Position numbers and translations under genes: made by a program. From Reticulitermes lucifugus (taxonomy: Eukaryota > Arthropoda > Insecta > Blattodea > Rhinotermitidae): 35,661 bases of DNA. A model generated the notes under the pieces. It saw only the letters and a list, made by a program, of their open reading frames with translations. It was not told the DNA's origin and made no database searches. This document shows, piece after piece, positions 21,005-31,085 of the stretch (the first letter of the stretch is position 1; the number at the start of each line of letters is the position of its first letter). The stretch is from NCBI GenBank assembly GCA_026260175.1, contig JAKCWW010000047.1, forward strand, positions 161 to 35,821. Reading direction: 5' to 3'.

Positions 21005-24000
21005 AGTACCGACAGTGTTGTATCAGCCCGCCTTAGGGCCGAAATTTATTGCTGTATCCAGTTTGGGCTGGGTGCGGGGGGTCAGAACATGTAAGCTTAG
21101 CTGTGTGTAAAATTGATAATCAACAACGCAAGCTTCTGATTCGGTCTCATTTAGAGGACCGAATTCCCAAGGCTCTCAAAACACAACGCAACGTGCCTGC
21201 AACAGTGGTGCAAGGGACGTCATGTGCAGCATAACTGGCAGGGTTCGGTTTCTGTCAGCAGGGCCACAGCTTCGCTCACGTGAAAAGCATGAGGGTGGGG
21301 GGCTCTTCTGTCCTACTTCATTTTTCTACCAGTTTTTTCATCTCTCCACATACGTGTCTCTTTGTTTTTATCTGTTAGTCTTTCGTTTTGTACATAATAA
21401 TCATATCCAAGGTTAAATCAAGGAACGACGACGACGGAGAAGCACTTGGCAGTTTTGTGAAAAGATTAGAAGATGGGAGGGAGCGAAGATTGAGACAAAG
21501 ACGAACGAAGAGTTACAAAGGTAACTTAATGGCAGGTGCAGGCATTAGCTTGCTGAATCGGTAAAGACAGAAGAAGATAACGTAGAATTACAAACATAGT
21601 CGTTCTGAGAGAACAGTACAAGGAATAACACTGGTACACTGGAAAGAGAATTTTGAGCCCCCTATAGACATTATCTTGCCTAATTTATAAAGACAAGCTT
21701 TTATATATTTACGGTGCAAAATGTTCATATTGTAGTCTGATGTGTTATTGTATCGTGCAGTCTTGTATGTAGATAATTACTTTTCTGAGGTGCATGGGGC
21801 CTCCAAGGTTAGGTTCAATATTAGGTCCAATCATTCAGGTGAGGAATCCATCCATATAACCGAAACGCCTCCTCACCCTAGTAACTACATTGTCGAATGT
21901 ACACCAAACCGTTAAGTCCTGAAATTGGGTGTAGCGTGTAATCTGAAGGATCGGAATAACCACCAGACTACACGGTTTCACAACTCATACGACCGTAATA
22001 TGTAATATATCACTATATCTGCCCGCATTATGAACTTGAATGTTAAATGCAACTCGCTAGTGCCAGAAGGTTGCCGAACCTTGGCGTGTAGGTTTTATTC
22101 CCGTGATTGTTTGGTAGTTCTGATGAAGAGCAAGCAGCTCGGGCAAGTAAGCGGGGACATTAGTATTCGTGTTGTCTATTAATATGCTTATTTGTTGCAA
22201 AGTCAGTGGCAACGGGAAAATGTACGTGTCATAATTCTATATACCTAAGCACTGATTTTGCATATTAAGTATTTCTTTAACTTACATAAAAATTTACATG
22301 AATTGCATAGAAATTTCTTTCTGTATTTTCTCATCAACATTATAAATTAAGCTGTTGGCTTGTCACAACGATCAATGTTAACATTATTTCTTCTATCTGT
22401 TGTACTTCCAAGATGTCTTCTGTCACTCAGTTTGTACTAACAAATAGTTTTTGACATTCGATTTCTGACTTTCTTTCCGAGTCTTATAGGTGTTTCTATT
22501 AGCAGTTGACGTTTCTCTTTTCACGTGTTCTTTTCAGTTTTATGTTTTCTTCATCACTTTTATTATACGCTTTTCTGTATCCTGCAACCGTTGTGAGGAT
22601 ACGCTTTTGTGCTCTCTCTTTTCTCCTTATATGTTATTTCCTTAAACTTTATCAGTCAGACCTAAATTATGTAATAGAATCTGCACAATTACTATACAAC
22701 TTCGGTGAACTTTTCCTTCGGTATTTCTTCTAGTCATATGCGTTCCACATTTTCACAGAATTGTTTAAATTCATTTAATTTCGTATTAGCATCACTCTTT
22801 CACCCATACTCTGTACTCATTAACTAAATAATAAATATATAATAATAAAAAATAATGAGCTGTCGATAAGAAGCTAATATCTGCATATCTGTCGGAATTA
22901 ATATGCTGTCTATATTTCTACAAAAGTACTGGAATCTTCATATTTATAACTACTCGTATTAACAAAACCGCCTCCCTCCTAGAGTATACTGCAGCCTGAA
23001 CAATGTAATTCATTCCATAATTAACTAACTTATTTTCGTACGTACTTGCATGCTTACTTACTCATTTACTTCATTGCTAACTTATTTCATAAAACAGGGT
23101 GTTTGTTCACAACATAAACTTTGCTTATCTTGTCAAGAAATTTTCCTTTCTTTATTGAAACTAAAGTTTTATTTTCGTGTTCAAAAATTCCACCACTTCT
23201 CTTTGTGTTGTACAAGGTCAATCCAGTCACCACCCTCCTATCTTATTTAGTAAAGAGTCACAGCCTGTGGGCTACAACATCGGAAAAGATTTGATTTCTT
23301 CACTTCTTAAACTGGGTTTAATGTGATTCTGTTACCGCAATTTGTTCCAAGCGTTTTGGGCGAATTCAGTTTTGATCAGTAGTGGGCTCTAATTTAGCAG
23401 TTTTCTCAAATACAGTTTTTCATTAACATATTATTTGTATTAAGACCTGTAAGAAGTACTTTTCTATAGGTTGTGGTGATTACACAACTAAATTGAACTA
23501 TACCAGTAAGGAATAGTAATTATTTATTGAGTTTCTCGACAATGAACAATAAAAGTAAGGTCTTCCGAAATGTGGCACAGTGTAGGTCAGCAAATACGTG
23601 CCAACGCTTGGGAGAAATTTGTTACATGTATTTTCAGAATAAAAGAGACGCCTTTTTATATTCATGAAATTGACGTATTTAAAAATAATGTGCTTTACGA
23701 ATAACTATATGTGCGGTACGCATACAAAATATTGCACGGCACACAAGCCATGAGCTTAATAATTCCTTGCTCTGTATTCTGACGGATTTACAACTCTGCC
23801 TTTGTATAGTACATGTCTGAGGTGACACTTTGTTGGTGTGAAGTACACGTTTCCAGTCCTGTTATTTGAAAGGCAGCTGAAGGCGTGAGAGCCACATCAT
23901 TCCCGGCTCATCAACCGACTAAACACTTTTAATTGTCCCACTGCCGCTTTGTTCAATGCTTTTCCGTTCTGCTTGACTCTGGAGGCAGTGCACGTCAGTT

Positions 24001-24339
24001 TCGATTATAATTAACTTAAATTTAGAAGGCAGTGTATCGATACGCCCGTCGTTTCCTGCCTGGATAGATCATTAGTGTTAATTGTTTAACGGCTTCCCGA
24101 CATGGCTGTCACCATATTTCATAACCCATGTCCGCTGTCTGTTGTCACACCGTACAAACAAAACTGAGCAGAGGATATGCGATGCAGTGAAAAGAAGCAA
24201 GCAGACGGGAAACGGAGTGCGCAGAAGGGAATGGGGTAGAGAGGAGCCGACCTTCGACACATGCACCGTGTCGAGCGAGATAGTGCGAGATTTATGACTT
24301 ACGTCAGTCTGAAGGTGTAGAATCACACTAAATCCTCAG
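21005..24339. other. Long non-coding stretch, nothing firmly recognised
   Basis: About 3.3 kb without a repeat family or gene I can name. A GC-richer patch lies at 21030-21300, and a weak match to the outer end of the GTC-type foldback family lies near 21953-21986 (CCAGACTACACGGTTTCAC). Open frames here are short and lack motifs. Confidence 0.5.
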
Positions 24340-24362
24340 TAATAATAATAATAATAATAATA
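24340..24362. repeat. (AAT)n microsatellite
   Basis: Seven perfect AATA/ATA units. Confidence 0.85.
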
Positions 24363-24539
24363 AATCAACAGCAGGCTTCGAACGAATGTCTCGGCACTTC
24401 TTTAAAAAAGGAGAGTTGGAGAAGTAATTCTTAAAAAAATAAACAGTGCGATTTTATAGAATGTGACACTTATATCTCGGTGAAGAGGTACCACTATTTC
24501 CGAGAAACTTGTCTGCATTTTTAGGTAGAATTTTTTTTG

Positions 24540-24578
24540 TAACCAATCTGCCAAACCTTACGGTGTCACATTCCTCGC
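24540..24578 (+). mobile_element. Outer end fragment of GTC-type foldback family
   Basis: ACCAATCTGCCAAACC and TTACGGTGTCACATTCC match the outer right end seen at 30.24 kb (ACCAAATTACATGGTGTCACATC). Only this end remains. Confidence 0.45.
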
Positions 24579-24914
24579 GACCGTATAATCTTGATAATCA
24601 ACGTTTTGATCATCTCAAATCTCATAAAAAAGCTGTTCTGCTGGATAAATGAAACATCACCAGATCGTGTTTCGTTAACTTGTAAACGAAATAAGTTTTA
24701 GCCTTCTTTATCCTTTGCCGTTGTGAAACTGGAGTCATATGTATGTTGACTGTTTAAAGTACACATATTGTAGACATACTTATGTACGTACGATTTTGTT
24801 CAGCTTCGTGTTACTGTGAGCCCTTCAATATTGACATGCCACCTTTCTGCTGCAGAGATATTGGTAGTTCCATGGGTAGCCGTGGAGATGGGAAAGGGAT
24901 TAAGAAATTACGTA
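24579..24914. other. Non-coding stretch, nothing recognised
   Basis: AT-rich, leading into the GTA microsatellite. Confidence 0.4.
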
Positions 24915-24916
24915 TG

Positions 24917-24962
<46 letters not shown>

Positions 24963-24970
24963 CAGCAGCA
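24915..24970. repeat. (GTA)n microsatellite with GCA end
   Basis: About fifteen perfect GTA units followed by three GCA units. It creates a false polyvaline-polyalanine open frame (24782-24994). Confidence 0.95.
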
Positions 24971-25015
24971 ACAAAAGGCACACAGGTATATTGAAATTAA
25001 TTTATGTACCCAATG

Positions 25016-25061
25016 ACCTCCTACATGTTTCGACAAAACACGTTGCTATCTTCAGGAAGGT
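25016..25061 (-). ncRNA. Hammerhead-like fold, left arm of HH element 3
   Basis: Minus strand: stem I ACCTTC (25056-25061) pairs with GGAGGT (25016-25021) over six pairs including one G-U. The core CTGAAGA (25049-25055) is intact, followed by the extra T. Stem II has an A-C mismatch at its closing pair and then G-U, C-G, A-U, A-U. GAA, ACATGT and A17 are intact. The predicted cut is after GTA, between 25022 and 25021. The closing mismatch in stem II could lower or abolish activity. Confidence 0.5.
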
Positions 25062-25098
25062 AAAATACAAAGGATATATTTATGCATTTATGTATTTT

Positions 25099-25140
25099 AC
25101 CTCCCTGAAGATGGCCACGTGTTTTGCCGAAACATGTAGG
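25099..25140 (+). ncRNA. Hammerhead-like fold, right arm of HH element 3, stem I broken by SINE
   Basis: Core CTGAAGA (25105-25111), extra T, stem II closed by GGC/GCC, GAA and ACATGTA (25132-25138) are all intact. The 5' strand of stem I, ACCTCC (25099-25104), has only GG left of its partner because SINE-4 begins immediately afterwards. ACCTCC pairs perfectly with GGAGGT kept in the left arm. Confidence 0.5.
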
Positions 25141-25380
25141 CCGTTCGCTTGCTGGGGCTGTGGGTTCGAATCCCGCCGGGGGCATGGATGTCTTTCTCTA
25201 GTGAATGTTGTGTGTTGTCAGACACAGGTCTCTGCTTTGGGCTGATCATTTGTCCAGAGGAATCCCATCGAGTGTGGTCTAACTGAGTGTGATCGTGAAG
25301 CCTCGATAATGAGAAGGCCCTGGCCCACTAGGGGCTCTTGCGCCATTGGAAAATAAAAGTTTATGAGTAGTGTCGTGTAG
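25141..25380 (+). mobile_element. SINE-4 copy, slightly 5'-truncated head
   Basis: Box B GGGTTCGAATCCC near 25165 shows a tRNA-derived head; box A is missing. The body GTGATCGTGAAGCCTCGATAATG, GGCCCTGGCCCACTAGGGG and GCCATTGGAAAAT matches the minus-strand copy at the right edge of the window. The 3' border and target-site duplication are unclear. Confidence 0.75.
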
Positions 25381-25394
25381 TGTAGTTAACTTAG

Positions 25395-26318
25395 TCTAAT
25401 TACTGGGTACATTTGCAAAGTAACAGCTTTGAATGTTCTTATCTCTGTGTTATAACGATCTGCCAGAAGATGGTCTGTCGCGACGGAAGCGTGTTGCTGA
25501 TAACAATAAACAAGTGATGTGCCAGCTTGTTGTGTGCCGTAATGGTTATTTGATGTAACAGAGTCATTCGTATTCAGTTTCTCTTACAAAATAATTAGTC
25601 ACATGTGTAGCCGGTTGCTATATGATGCAGCCATATCCAAACCTGCTCAAGTGATATCATATGAAAAAATGCTGTAAGCCATTCTTCCTAATACGTATTG
25701 AGTATGAATTGATAAGGTTGACGTAGTGCGAGTATCGATTCCTGCTGTTACAGGAACATCATAAGAGGCTTTATATAATAACAATGTGTCACCTGTAATT
25801 AAGGCGATCATGGATCAAGGATTACAGGTAAGTGTACCCCAATATAGACCGCAAGTGTGCAGAAAATTAGCTGCAGCTTCAGACAAGATTACGGTGTGAT
25901 ACACTTGTTAGCTCTACCAGACAGGGCCTTTGGGGCTGACTTAATGAAAATAATTCTCTAAGGACTCAAACCAATGTTTCATAAACTGGTAGGAGACTTT
26001 GTTCTCACTGTCCGTTAGCTGAACTGTCGTAATAGGCCCACATGCAGCATAGCAACCGCTGGTTCTACTCGTGCTTCCAGACCATTCGTTGTCAAAAATA
26101 TATTCATTTTGCAGTACAAAATATGGTGAACATAATCCCATTACATAAAAGGGAATGTGTGTTCGAATTCGAATATTATCAATGCATATAGTTTTTCAAA
26201 TAGGTTCTTTGTTCTGACATCAGTGACCTTGTAATTCAAGGTCGATATACTGAGCGTGACATAAAACATCATGGAAGAAATGAGAAATGATAGAAAATTT
26301 TAAACCTCTAAACTGAAG
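25395..26318. other. Non-coding stretch with one palindromic site
   Basis: No gene recognised. At 26225-26243, GACCTTG and CAAGGTC form a 7-bp palindrome around TAATT. Confidence 0.4.
26224..26244. promoter_or_regulatory. Possible nuclear-receptor half-site palindrome
   Basis: The right half TTCAAGGTCG fits the FTZ-F1/SF-1 type consensus YCAAGGYCR; the left half is its inverted partner without the leading pyrimidine. A single 21-bp match can arise by chance and no gene is nearby. Confidence 0.12.
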
Positions 26319-26329
26319 AGAAGAGACTG

Positions 26330-26595
26330 GACCGTGCCATGGCTCAGGCGGTTAGTCGCCGGCCTCTCAACGCGGAGACCCGGGTTCGATCCCGGGTCAG
26401 GGGATTTGTGGTGGACAAAGTGGTACTAGGACAAGTTTTCCCCCGAGTACTTCGGTTTTCCCCTGTCAAATTCATTCCACCGGCTCCATTGCAAGGAAAA
26501 ACGAAAACAATTATCTTCATCAAAGGGTTGCACAATAAGCCTTATGGCTGCGGTGCGTCCGTAGCATCTGCTGCGGGGCCCTTCACAAAAAAAAT
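26330..26595 (+). mobile_element. SINE-3 copy, full length with target-site duplication
   Basis: The tRNA-like head has box A ATGGCTCAGGCGGTTAG and box B GGGTTCGATCCC, both well kept. The body has ACAAAGTGGTACTAGGAC, GAGTACTTCGGTTTTCCCC and TTGCACAATAAGCC, and ends in an A-run. AGAAGAGACTG (26319-26329) and AGAAGAAACTG (26596-26606) are an 11-bp target-site duplication with one mismatch. The open frame beginning MAQAVSRRPLNAE is a spurious translation of the SINE. Confidence 0.9.
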
Positions 26596-26839
26596 AGAAG
26601 AAACTGCTTGAGAGAACTAAGCCCGTAGGAGAAGATAATATTAAATGGCTCTTAAGAAGACAGTGAATCCGTGGACTGAATTAATCTGCCTCAGATTATG
26701 GACTGTTAAGGAGTCCGTGTGTACATTATGTCTCCATGAAGAGTGGAACTTTCTTAGATAGACGAACTACGAAACGTTTCTCAAGAGAGATTCTGGTTGA
26801 TTATTTCCTGTCATGTCCGTCTTTCAAGAGGTTCTGGGG

Positions 26840-26895
26840 CCTCGTGTTTTCGGAAATGAAGCGGTCGTAGCGTGAAGCTGACGAATCGTAGCAAC
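26840..26895 (+). mobile_element. SINE-1 fragment
   Basis: TTCTGGGGCCTCGTGTTTTC, GGAAATGAAGCGGTCG and GTGAAGCTGACGAATC align with the middle of SINE-1. Confidence 0.55.
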
Positions 26896-26997
26896 CTCTT
26901 GTCTAAAAATAAGTCTTTAACAAGTGGTTCTTGACTTCCACGCACCCCAGATGCCTGTATGGCATACTACGTAGCTGTAATGTAAACTACAAATATA

Positions 26998-27175
26998 TTT
27001 CATAGAGACCAGAATGAGGCAGCTGGTTCGAATCTCGACCGGGTTGTTGACTACTTTGACTGAGGATTCTTCTTGTTTCCCCCACCCAGCTCTCCGTACC
27101 AGTGCCAGCACGGTGCCTCAATAAGGACATGACCGGTTTCTTTCACACCCATCCTACTTCAGTGTTCACTAGTTT
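26998..27175 (+). mobile_element. SINE-2 copy
   Basis: Box B GCTGGTTCGAATCTCGACC, then TTGACTGAGGATTC. The end, GACATGACCGGTTTC and CACCCATCC.ACTTCAGTGTT, parallels the CACGACAGTTTTC...CACATCC block of other copies. Confidence 0.6.
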
Positions 27176-27289
27176 CGACACCATTCCACTGAATGATGTG
27201 AAATACTGAGAGCGTCATTAAACAATCAACAGATAAATGATTAGAAGCCATGAAGTTTACTATCTTCAGGGATTGACGCCATATACTAC

Positions 27290-27395
27290 AATTTCTGTGC
27301 TCTGGGACTGACATCCTGTAATCTGGTAAGTGCCAACATTTCGGTGAAACCTATTGCCTCCATCTTCAGTTTGTCCTAAACATGGTTTTTTCCAA
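27290..27395 (-). ncRNA. Hammerhead-like module (GTC family), left arm of an interrupted foldback
   Basis: Minus strand: the core CTGAAGA (27363-27369) is intact, then T, a GGAGG stem II strand with partly changed partner (TCACC), then GAAATGTTGGC where GAAACGTYGGT is expected. The stem I 5' strand is not preserved. The outer sequence GACATCCTGTAATCTGGTAAG is the family's left end. Confidence 0.45.
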
Positions 27396-27404
27396 AACAT
27401 TGTT

Positions 27405-27667
27405 TTTTTAAGGGCCCCGCAGCAGATACTACGGACGCACCGCAGCCTTGAAGGCTTATTGTGCAACCCTATGAGGAAGATTATGAGGTTTTTTTTGTTT
27501 TTCCATTTCAATGGAGCACCGGTTGAATGAAATTGACAGGGGAAAACCGAAGTACTCGGAAAAAAACCTGTCCCCGTGCCACTTTATCCACCACAAATCC
27601 CACATGGACTGAACGGCTTCCGCGGTGAAAGGCCGGCGACTAACCACCTGAGCCATGTCACGGCCAT
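27405..27667 (-). mobile_element. SINE-3 copy, full length, minus strand, with target-site duplication
   Basis: Flanked by an exact 9-bp duplication, AACATTGTT, at 27396-27404 and 27668-27676. Read on the minus strand it has the box A region ATGGCTCAGGTGGTTAG, then the same body and TTGCACAATAAGCC block as the copy at 26.33 kb, in opposite orientation. Box B is altered relative to that copy. Confidence 0.9.
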
Positions 27668-27676
27668 AACATTGTT

Positions 27677-28142
27677 ACTTACCTATCAGACTAGATGGTG
27701 GCCTATGGTAGGAAACTGTTATTTTCATAATTCCTGCTGTATTAATCTCAAGTTTCATAAACTGGTATCAGAGTACCCCAAAACAGATTGCAGCAATTGT
27801 CCCTCCGCTGTTTAGGCTCAAGGTGCATATATGTTACTGTATAAACAAATCAGATTTTTTGACAAGGACTTTCGTTAGAAACCAGAGAACAGAGTACTGC
27901 AGTACCGACCCGTCTGTCCTTATCTCAGCAGGCCTGACTGCTCCACATGAGTTCACAGTATCACAAGCCACCGCATGTTAATCTGTCGTTGCGTTCCAGA
28001 GAAGTTTTACAGTCGGTCGCTCCCTGTCCGCGTCCACTCTTCAGGCCTCGTACAGTACGTGTCTTATAAAACACCGGTCTTTGTGCAGCTGATATCAGAT
28101 CAGATCCCTCTAAAGACGACTCGTCCTAGGAATTCATTTCAC
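27677..28142. other. Non-coding stretch, nothing recognised
   Basis: No repeat family from the window and no gene seen. Confidence 0.4.
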
Positions 28143-28458
28143 TGGAGGCGGGACAACTCAGTCGGTATAGCGAATATGCTATGGGCTGGAAATCCGAGGA
28201 AAAGTGGTTTGATTCCTGGCAGGGGCAAAGGATTTTTCTCTTCTCTAAATCCTCCAGTAAGGCTCTGAGACTAACACAGGCTCCTATTCAATGGCTAAAA
28301 GGGACTCTTCTGCTGGAGAAAGGGGCCGGTGTGTGAAGTTGACCAGTCACCATTATTAAGTGCCGAGGTTAAGAATGAGTGGATGTATACCCCTGCTTCC
28401 CCACGTACCTTCACTGCGTGCACAGGGACAACTTCACAGCTTTACAAAAAAAAACGCA
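28143..28458 (+). mobile_element. SINE-1 copy, full length with A-tail
   Basis: The head ACAACTCAGTCGGTATAG (box A) and GTGGTTTGATTCCTGG (box B) is followed by GGCTCTGAGACTAACACAGG, GGGGCCGGTGTGTGAAG, GAGGTTAAGAATGAGTGG and CTTCACTGCGTGCACAGGG. It ends in an A-run at about 28446-28454. Confidence 0.8.
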
Positions 28459-28723
28459 GTATTTTTGAGTGAAAGGGCGTAAGTTGTCTAGTGCATCGTT
28501 CTTTCGTTTTGTTATTGTGTATCATTTCTTCATTCTTTGTTTCTTTTTGCGTCTCTTCTTTCATTCTATTTATCTATCTTCAATACTTTTCTTGCTTTAT
28601 TACTTATGTGTGTCTTTATTGCCGTCCTCCTTCCTTTCTCAGTTTTAAATTTTACTTCAACATTCCTCTCCATTGTGTTGACTGTCGAAATTGTCTTTCC
28701 TTAAGATTACGTTCTTTAGCGTT

Positions 28724-29142
28724 ATGACGCCGTGTAGATTGTTACAGAGTACAAATTTCTGACGAACCTGTTGCTTTCATCCTCGAGTTCTCGCAAAAGG
28801 TTGAAGAAGTGGGCAGCTTCACTCAAGCGATAACTGTGTTGATTTATAATCGTGAGGCGTCGAGTTCGAATCTCCGTCAGCACAAATATCCTGAGGTTTT
28901 TAGTGGTTTTATTCCGTCCCTCTGAAATAGTACCGTAAATTAAGCTACGACAGTTTCCTTGCACATTTCTTCAAATTCATTATTTTCTAAGAGCTCGACT
29001 GTTTATTTGATTTACTAATAGCGCCGTTATAAAACTGAAGTAAATAAATTACAAACAACTAAATTACAAATTAGGTGTAGGGAACAGGGTCGTCTGAAAT
29101 GTTATTACCTACTCACAAACTACACGGCGTCATATCCACAAA
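28724..29142. mobile_element. GTC-type foldback with a SINE-2 inside
   Basis: The left end TTATGACGCCGTGTAG with TTTCTGACGAACCTGTTGC (28724-28770) faces the right end AACTACACGGCGTCATATCC (29119-29138). CGCCGTGTAG and CTACACGGCG are inverted partners. The ribozyme core is badly degraded. SINE-2 sits between the ends. Confidence 0.5.
28800..28990 (+). mobile_element. SINE-2 copy
   Basis: Box B GAGTTCGAATCTCCGTCAGC. The body ends in AAATTAAGCTACGACAGTTTC, TTGCACATTTC and AAATTCATTATTT, the best match to the copies at 2.2 and 32.5 kb. Confidence 0.7.
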
Positions 29143-30117
29143 GATTATAATCTGACTGCTCATTGCCGCGAGAATCTCAGATCTCAATTCTGCAAATTTT
29201 GGAAGATTCTTTTCAGATACTTTCGACAAAGTACAATATGAAAAAACTTATTTAAAAAAGCAACAAATATTCTAGCAGCCTACGTAAAGCCATTTTTATT
29301 ATTTCCTGTTTAAACATCTCCATTTGTTGAACATAATTTTTATTTCTTCACTCTGCCTTCTCGAGACCTGAGAAACTTTCCTCTAAACCCAAATCCCCCT
29401 CGTTGCAGAACTCGTTTTAGACAGCTTTGCTGTCCGTGATGTTATTTCTGTACGAAATAATCACAGGTTAATGTTTTTTTCTTTATGAGCAATTGAACTG
29501 CGTCTAGGACCGAATCAGTGCGTCGTTATGCAGCACAGGAGCTGAGACGTGAGTGTACGCACGATATTCGTGCAGACGCGCGTTAAGTCCGGTAGCGGTT
29601 CCGAAAGGACGTTCCTCAACACGCGATGTCTGAGGACGTCAGCAGGAAAAAAAAGAGAAGACAGAAAAAGGGAAAGGCCGCGTCCTAATGCACAGAACCT
29701 CTGTTTGGTCTCCTGTGTTCGATTTTGTGTTTTGGAATTGTCAAATAGATATGCTACTTTGATAGCCTACTTCGATTTTGAGTTATTTTGTGTTCGGGCC
29801 TGTGCATTAAGAACTATAAGTGAATTTGACATGTACGTGTGGTTGGTCATAGCTGTCCGTCTGTCGGCCAGTCAGAATGTTGCAAATCAAGAACCACTTG
29901 AAGTATTTTTACAAAATTTTATATAGACGTCAAACCACTGACTGAAGGCCACCCTAAATTTTAAATTTCTTACTATTATCAATAGCAACATGGCGGTCGT
30001 ACGAGTATCATTTGAAAGCGACAAAACCTATATTACTGAAGTGCCATTATTATTATGGCAACCAGTAGGATACGTAACTATGCCGGGGTGTGAGGACAGT
30101 GAAGATTTCTGTCTTCT
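29143..30117. other. Non-coding stretch with a CpG-rich patch
   Basis: At about 29515-29700 CpG dinucleotides are dense (for example GCGTCGTT, ACGCGCGTTAAGTCCGG, ACACGCGATG) against a CpG-poor background. A 125-codon frame spans 29549-29926 but begins with GTG, has no recognisable domain, and its low-complexity part is basic (KKREDRKRERPRP). I do not call it a gene. Confidence 0.4.
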
Positions 30118-30262
30118 GGGATGTGATGTCGTGTAGTTTGGAAGATAAATACGGACGTTTCGGAGGAACCTGCTGCCTCCATACTATCTGTTCTGTCATG
30201 GCAGCAGGTTCCCATGAATCTTTGGTACCCATCTACCAAATTACATGGTGTCACATCTCAGT
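30118..30262. mobile_element. Foldback MITE of the GTC hammerhead-like family (about 145 bp)
   Basis: The left arm (GATGTGATGTCGTGTAG, ACGTTTCGGAGGAACCTGC) and the right arm (GGCAGCAGGTTCCC, GGTACCCATCTACCAAATT, ATGGTGTCACATC) are inverted copies. On the minus strand the left module keeps stem II GGAGG/CCTCC and GAAACGTC but has lost the CTGANGA half. The right module is more decayed. The open frame starting KISVFWDVMSC is a translation of this repeat, not a gene. Confidence 0.65.
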
Positions 30263-30320
30263 ACATACTTCACTGTGAGTCGGGGTCACTATACGACTAG
30301 AGAGCGTATTAACCATAATA

Positions 30321-30809
30321 TAGGGTGATCGAAAAGTTGCGCAACACGAAGTTTTATATTTAGTACTAGCTAAGAGTGAGGGCGATGAGGTTTAATTGGT
30401 GGGTGAATATGTTGGTATGACTGTGCAGAAGCTGTGTAGGGCAAGCACAGGTCACATGTCCTGGCGCCATTTCAGCATCTACCGACATGTCTTTTTCACA
30501 AGGGCAGCTTTATTTTATTGTTGAACACTATCTTCAATCTCAGTCCTATTTGAAATGCCAGGATAATTTTAGGAGTACCTTCCCGAAGTCTCAAGTGCCA
30601 GATAAGTCAAAGTATTTCGTTTAATAGCCCATCTTCGTGAAACAGTTAGTGTGAGTGATCGAAAGCTTTCTGGTCGTCCTACAGTGTTAAATGACATAGG
30701 TGTGGAAAACATCCGACATTCTTTAGTACAATCTCCACGAAATTTTTAAATACATTGAGATATTTTTTAATTTTTTTAATTTGGGTTGCGCGACTTTTCG
30801 ATCACTCTG
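30321..30809 (+). mobile_element. Internally deleted Tc1/mariner-superfamily element, 489 bp
   Basis: Terminal inverted repeats of 25 bp with three mismatches: TAGGGTGATCGAAAAG... on the left and CAGAGTGATCGAAAAG... read from the right. A TA dinucleotide flanks each end (30319-30320, 30810-30811), the expected target duplication. Inside is only the N-terminal part of a transposase frame; the catalytic domain is absent, apparently removed by deletion close to the 3' repeat. Confidence 0.85.
30509..30750 (+). pseudogene. Transposase N-terminal helix-turn-helix region, frameshifted
   Basis: One frame gives LYFIVEHYLQSQSYLKCQD then FRSTFPKSQVPDKSKYFV and two stops. After a one-base shift the next frame gives LRETVSVSDRKLSGRPTVL and IRHSLVQSPRNF. 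The RETGSV..RK.SGRP-like pattern is typical of the second helix-turn-helix of Tc1/mariner-type transposases. No DD(D/E) residues remain. It sits inside the element at 30321-30809 and depends on it. Confidence 0.7.
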
Positions 30810-30957
30810 TAAAATAAGAACCTTTGTGACTATAGTAACCACAATAATTATAGAACGTAAGTAGTGAAAGTATCTAATTCACGGCTTTTGGAAGTTAGGT
30901 ACACACATACTCGAATTCTTATTTCAAAATATCAAAGTGCAAGGAATGCATTTGAAC

Positions 30958-31085
30958 GTAAAGGTAAAGTTACCCCTATCCACTCCAGCATAGAGGGGGA
31001 GTAGATCTCTATCACCCCTCATTCTTAACCTCGGCCTTAGGTGGATGTCAGTGGTCAGCTTCAGGCCCCGGCCGTTCTACTTCCG
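30958..31085 (-). mobile_element. SINE-1 copy, 3' half
   Basis: On the minus strand: GGGGCCTGAAGCTGACCACTG, GCCGAGGTTAAGAATGAGG and a TTTACCTTTAC tail, the same tail repeat as in the copy at 34.6 kb. Confidence 0.75.

Larger units (their letters stand above)
25000..25140. mobile_element. Foldback element with two hammerhead-like modules (HH element 3)
   Basis: The left arm (25013-25080, minus) and the right arm (25085-25140, plus) are inverted copies that share CGAAACATGTAGG, the stem II region and GTATTTTACC.TCCTGAAGAT. The right arm is cut after ATGTAGG by a SINE-4 insertion. Its outer continuation (AATTACTGGGTACATT) seems to reappear at about 25396-25412, matching the left arm's TCATTGGGTACATAAA. 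Confidence 0.7.

Noticed and set aside
22130..22165. Another hammerhead candidate (CTGATGAAGAGC)
   Set aside because: CTGATGA is present but no GAAAC follows at a suitable distance and no stem I can be seen.
24782..24994. Open frame with a long valine run
   Set aside because: The run is a translated GTA microsatellite and the flanks show no domain.
26337..26405. Functional tRNA gene
   Set aside because: Box A and box B are present, but the acceptor stem does not close and the sequence continues into a SINE body with an A-tail.
26339..26611. Open frame starting MAQAVSRRPLNAE
   Set aside because: It is a translation of the tRNA head and body of a SINE-3 copy that has target-site duplications.
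29549..29926. 125-codon plus-strand gene
   Set aside because: The start is GTG, no domain is recognisable, and there is no splice, promoter or poly(A) evidence; kept only as a CpG-rich patch.
30090..30278. Open frame containing KISVFWDVMSC
   Set aside because: It is a translation of a foldback MITE with inverted arms, not a gene.
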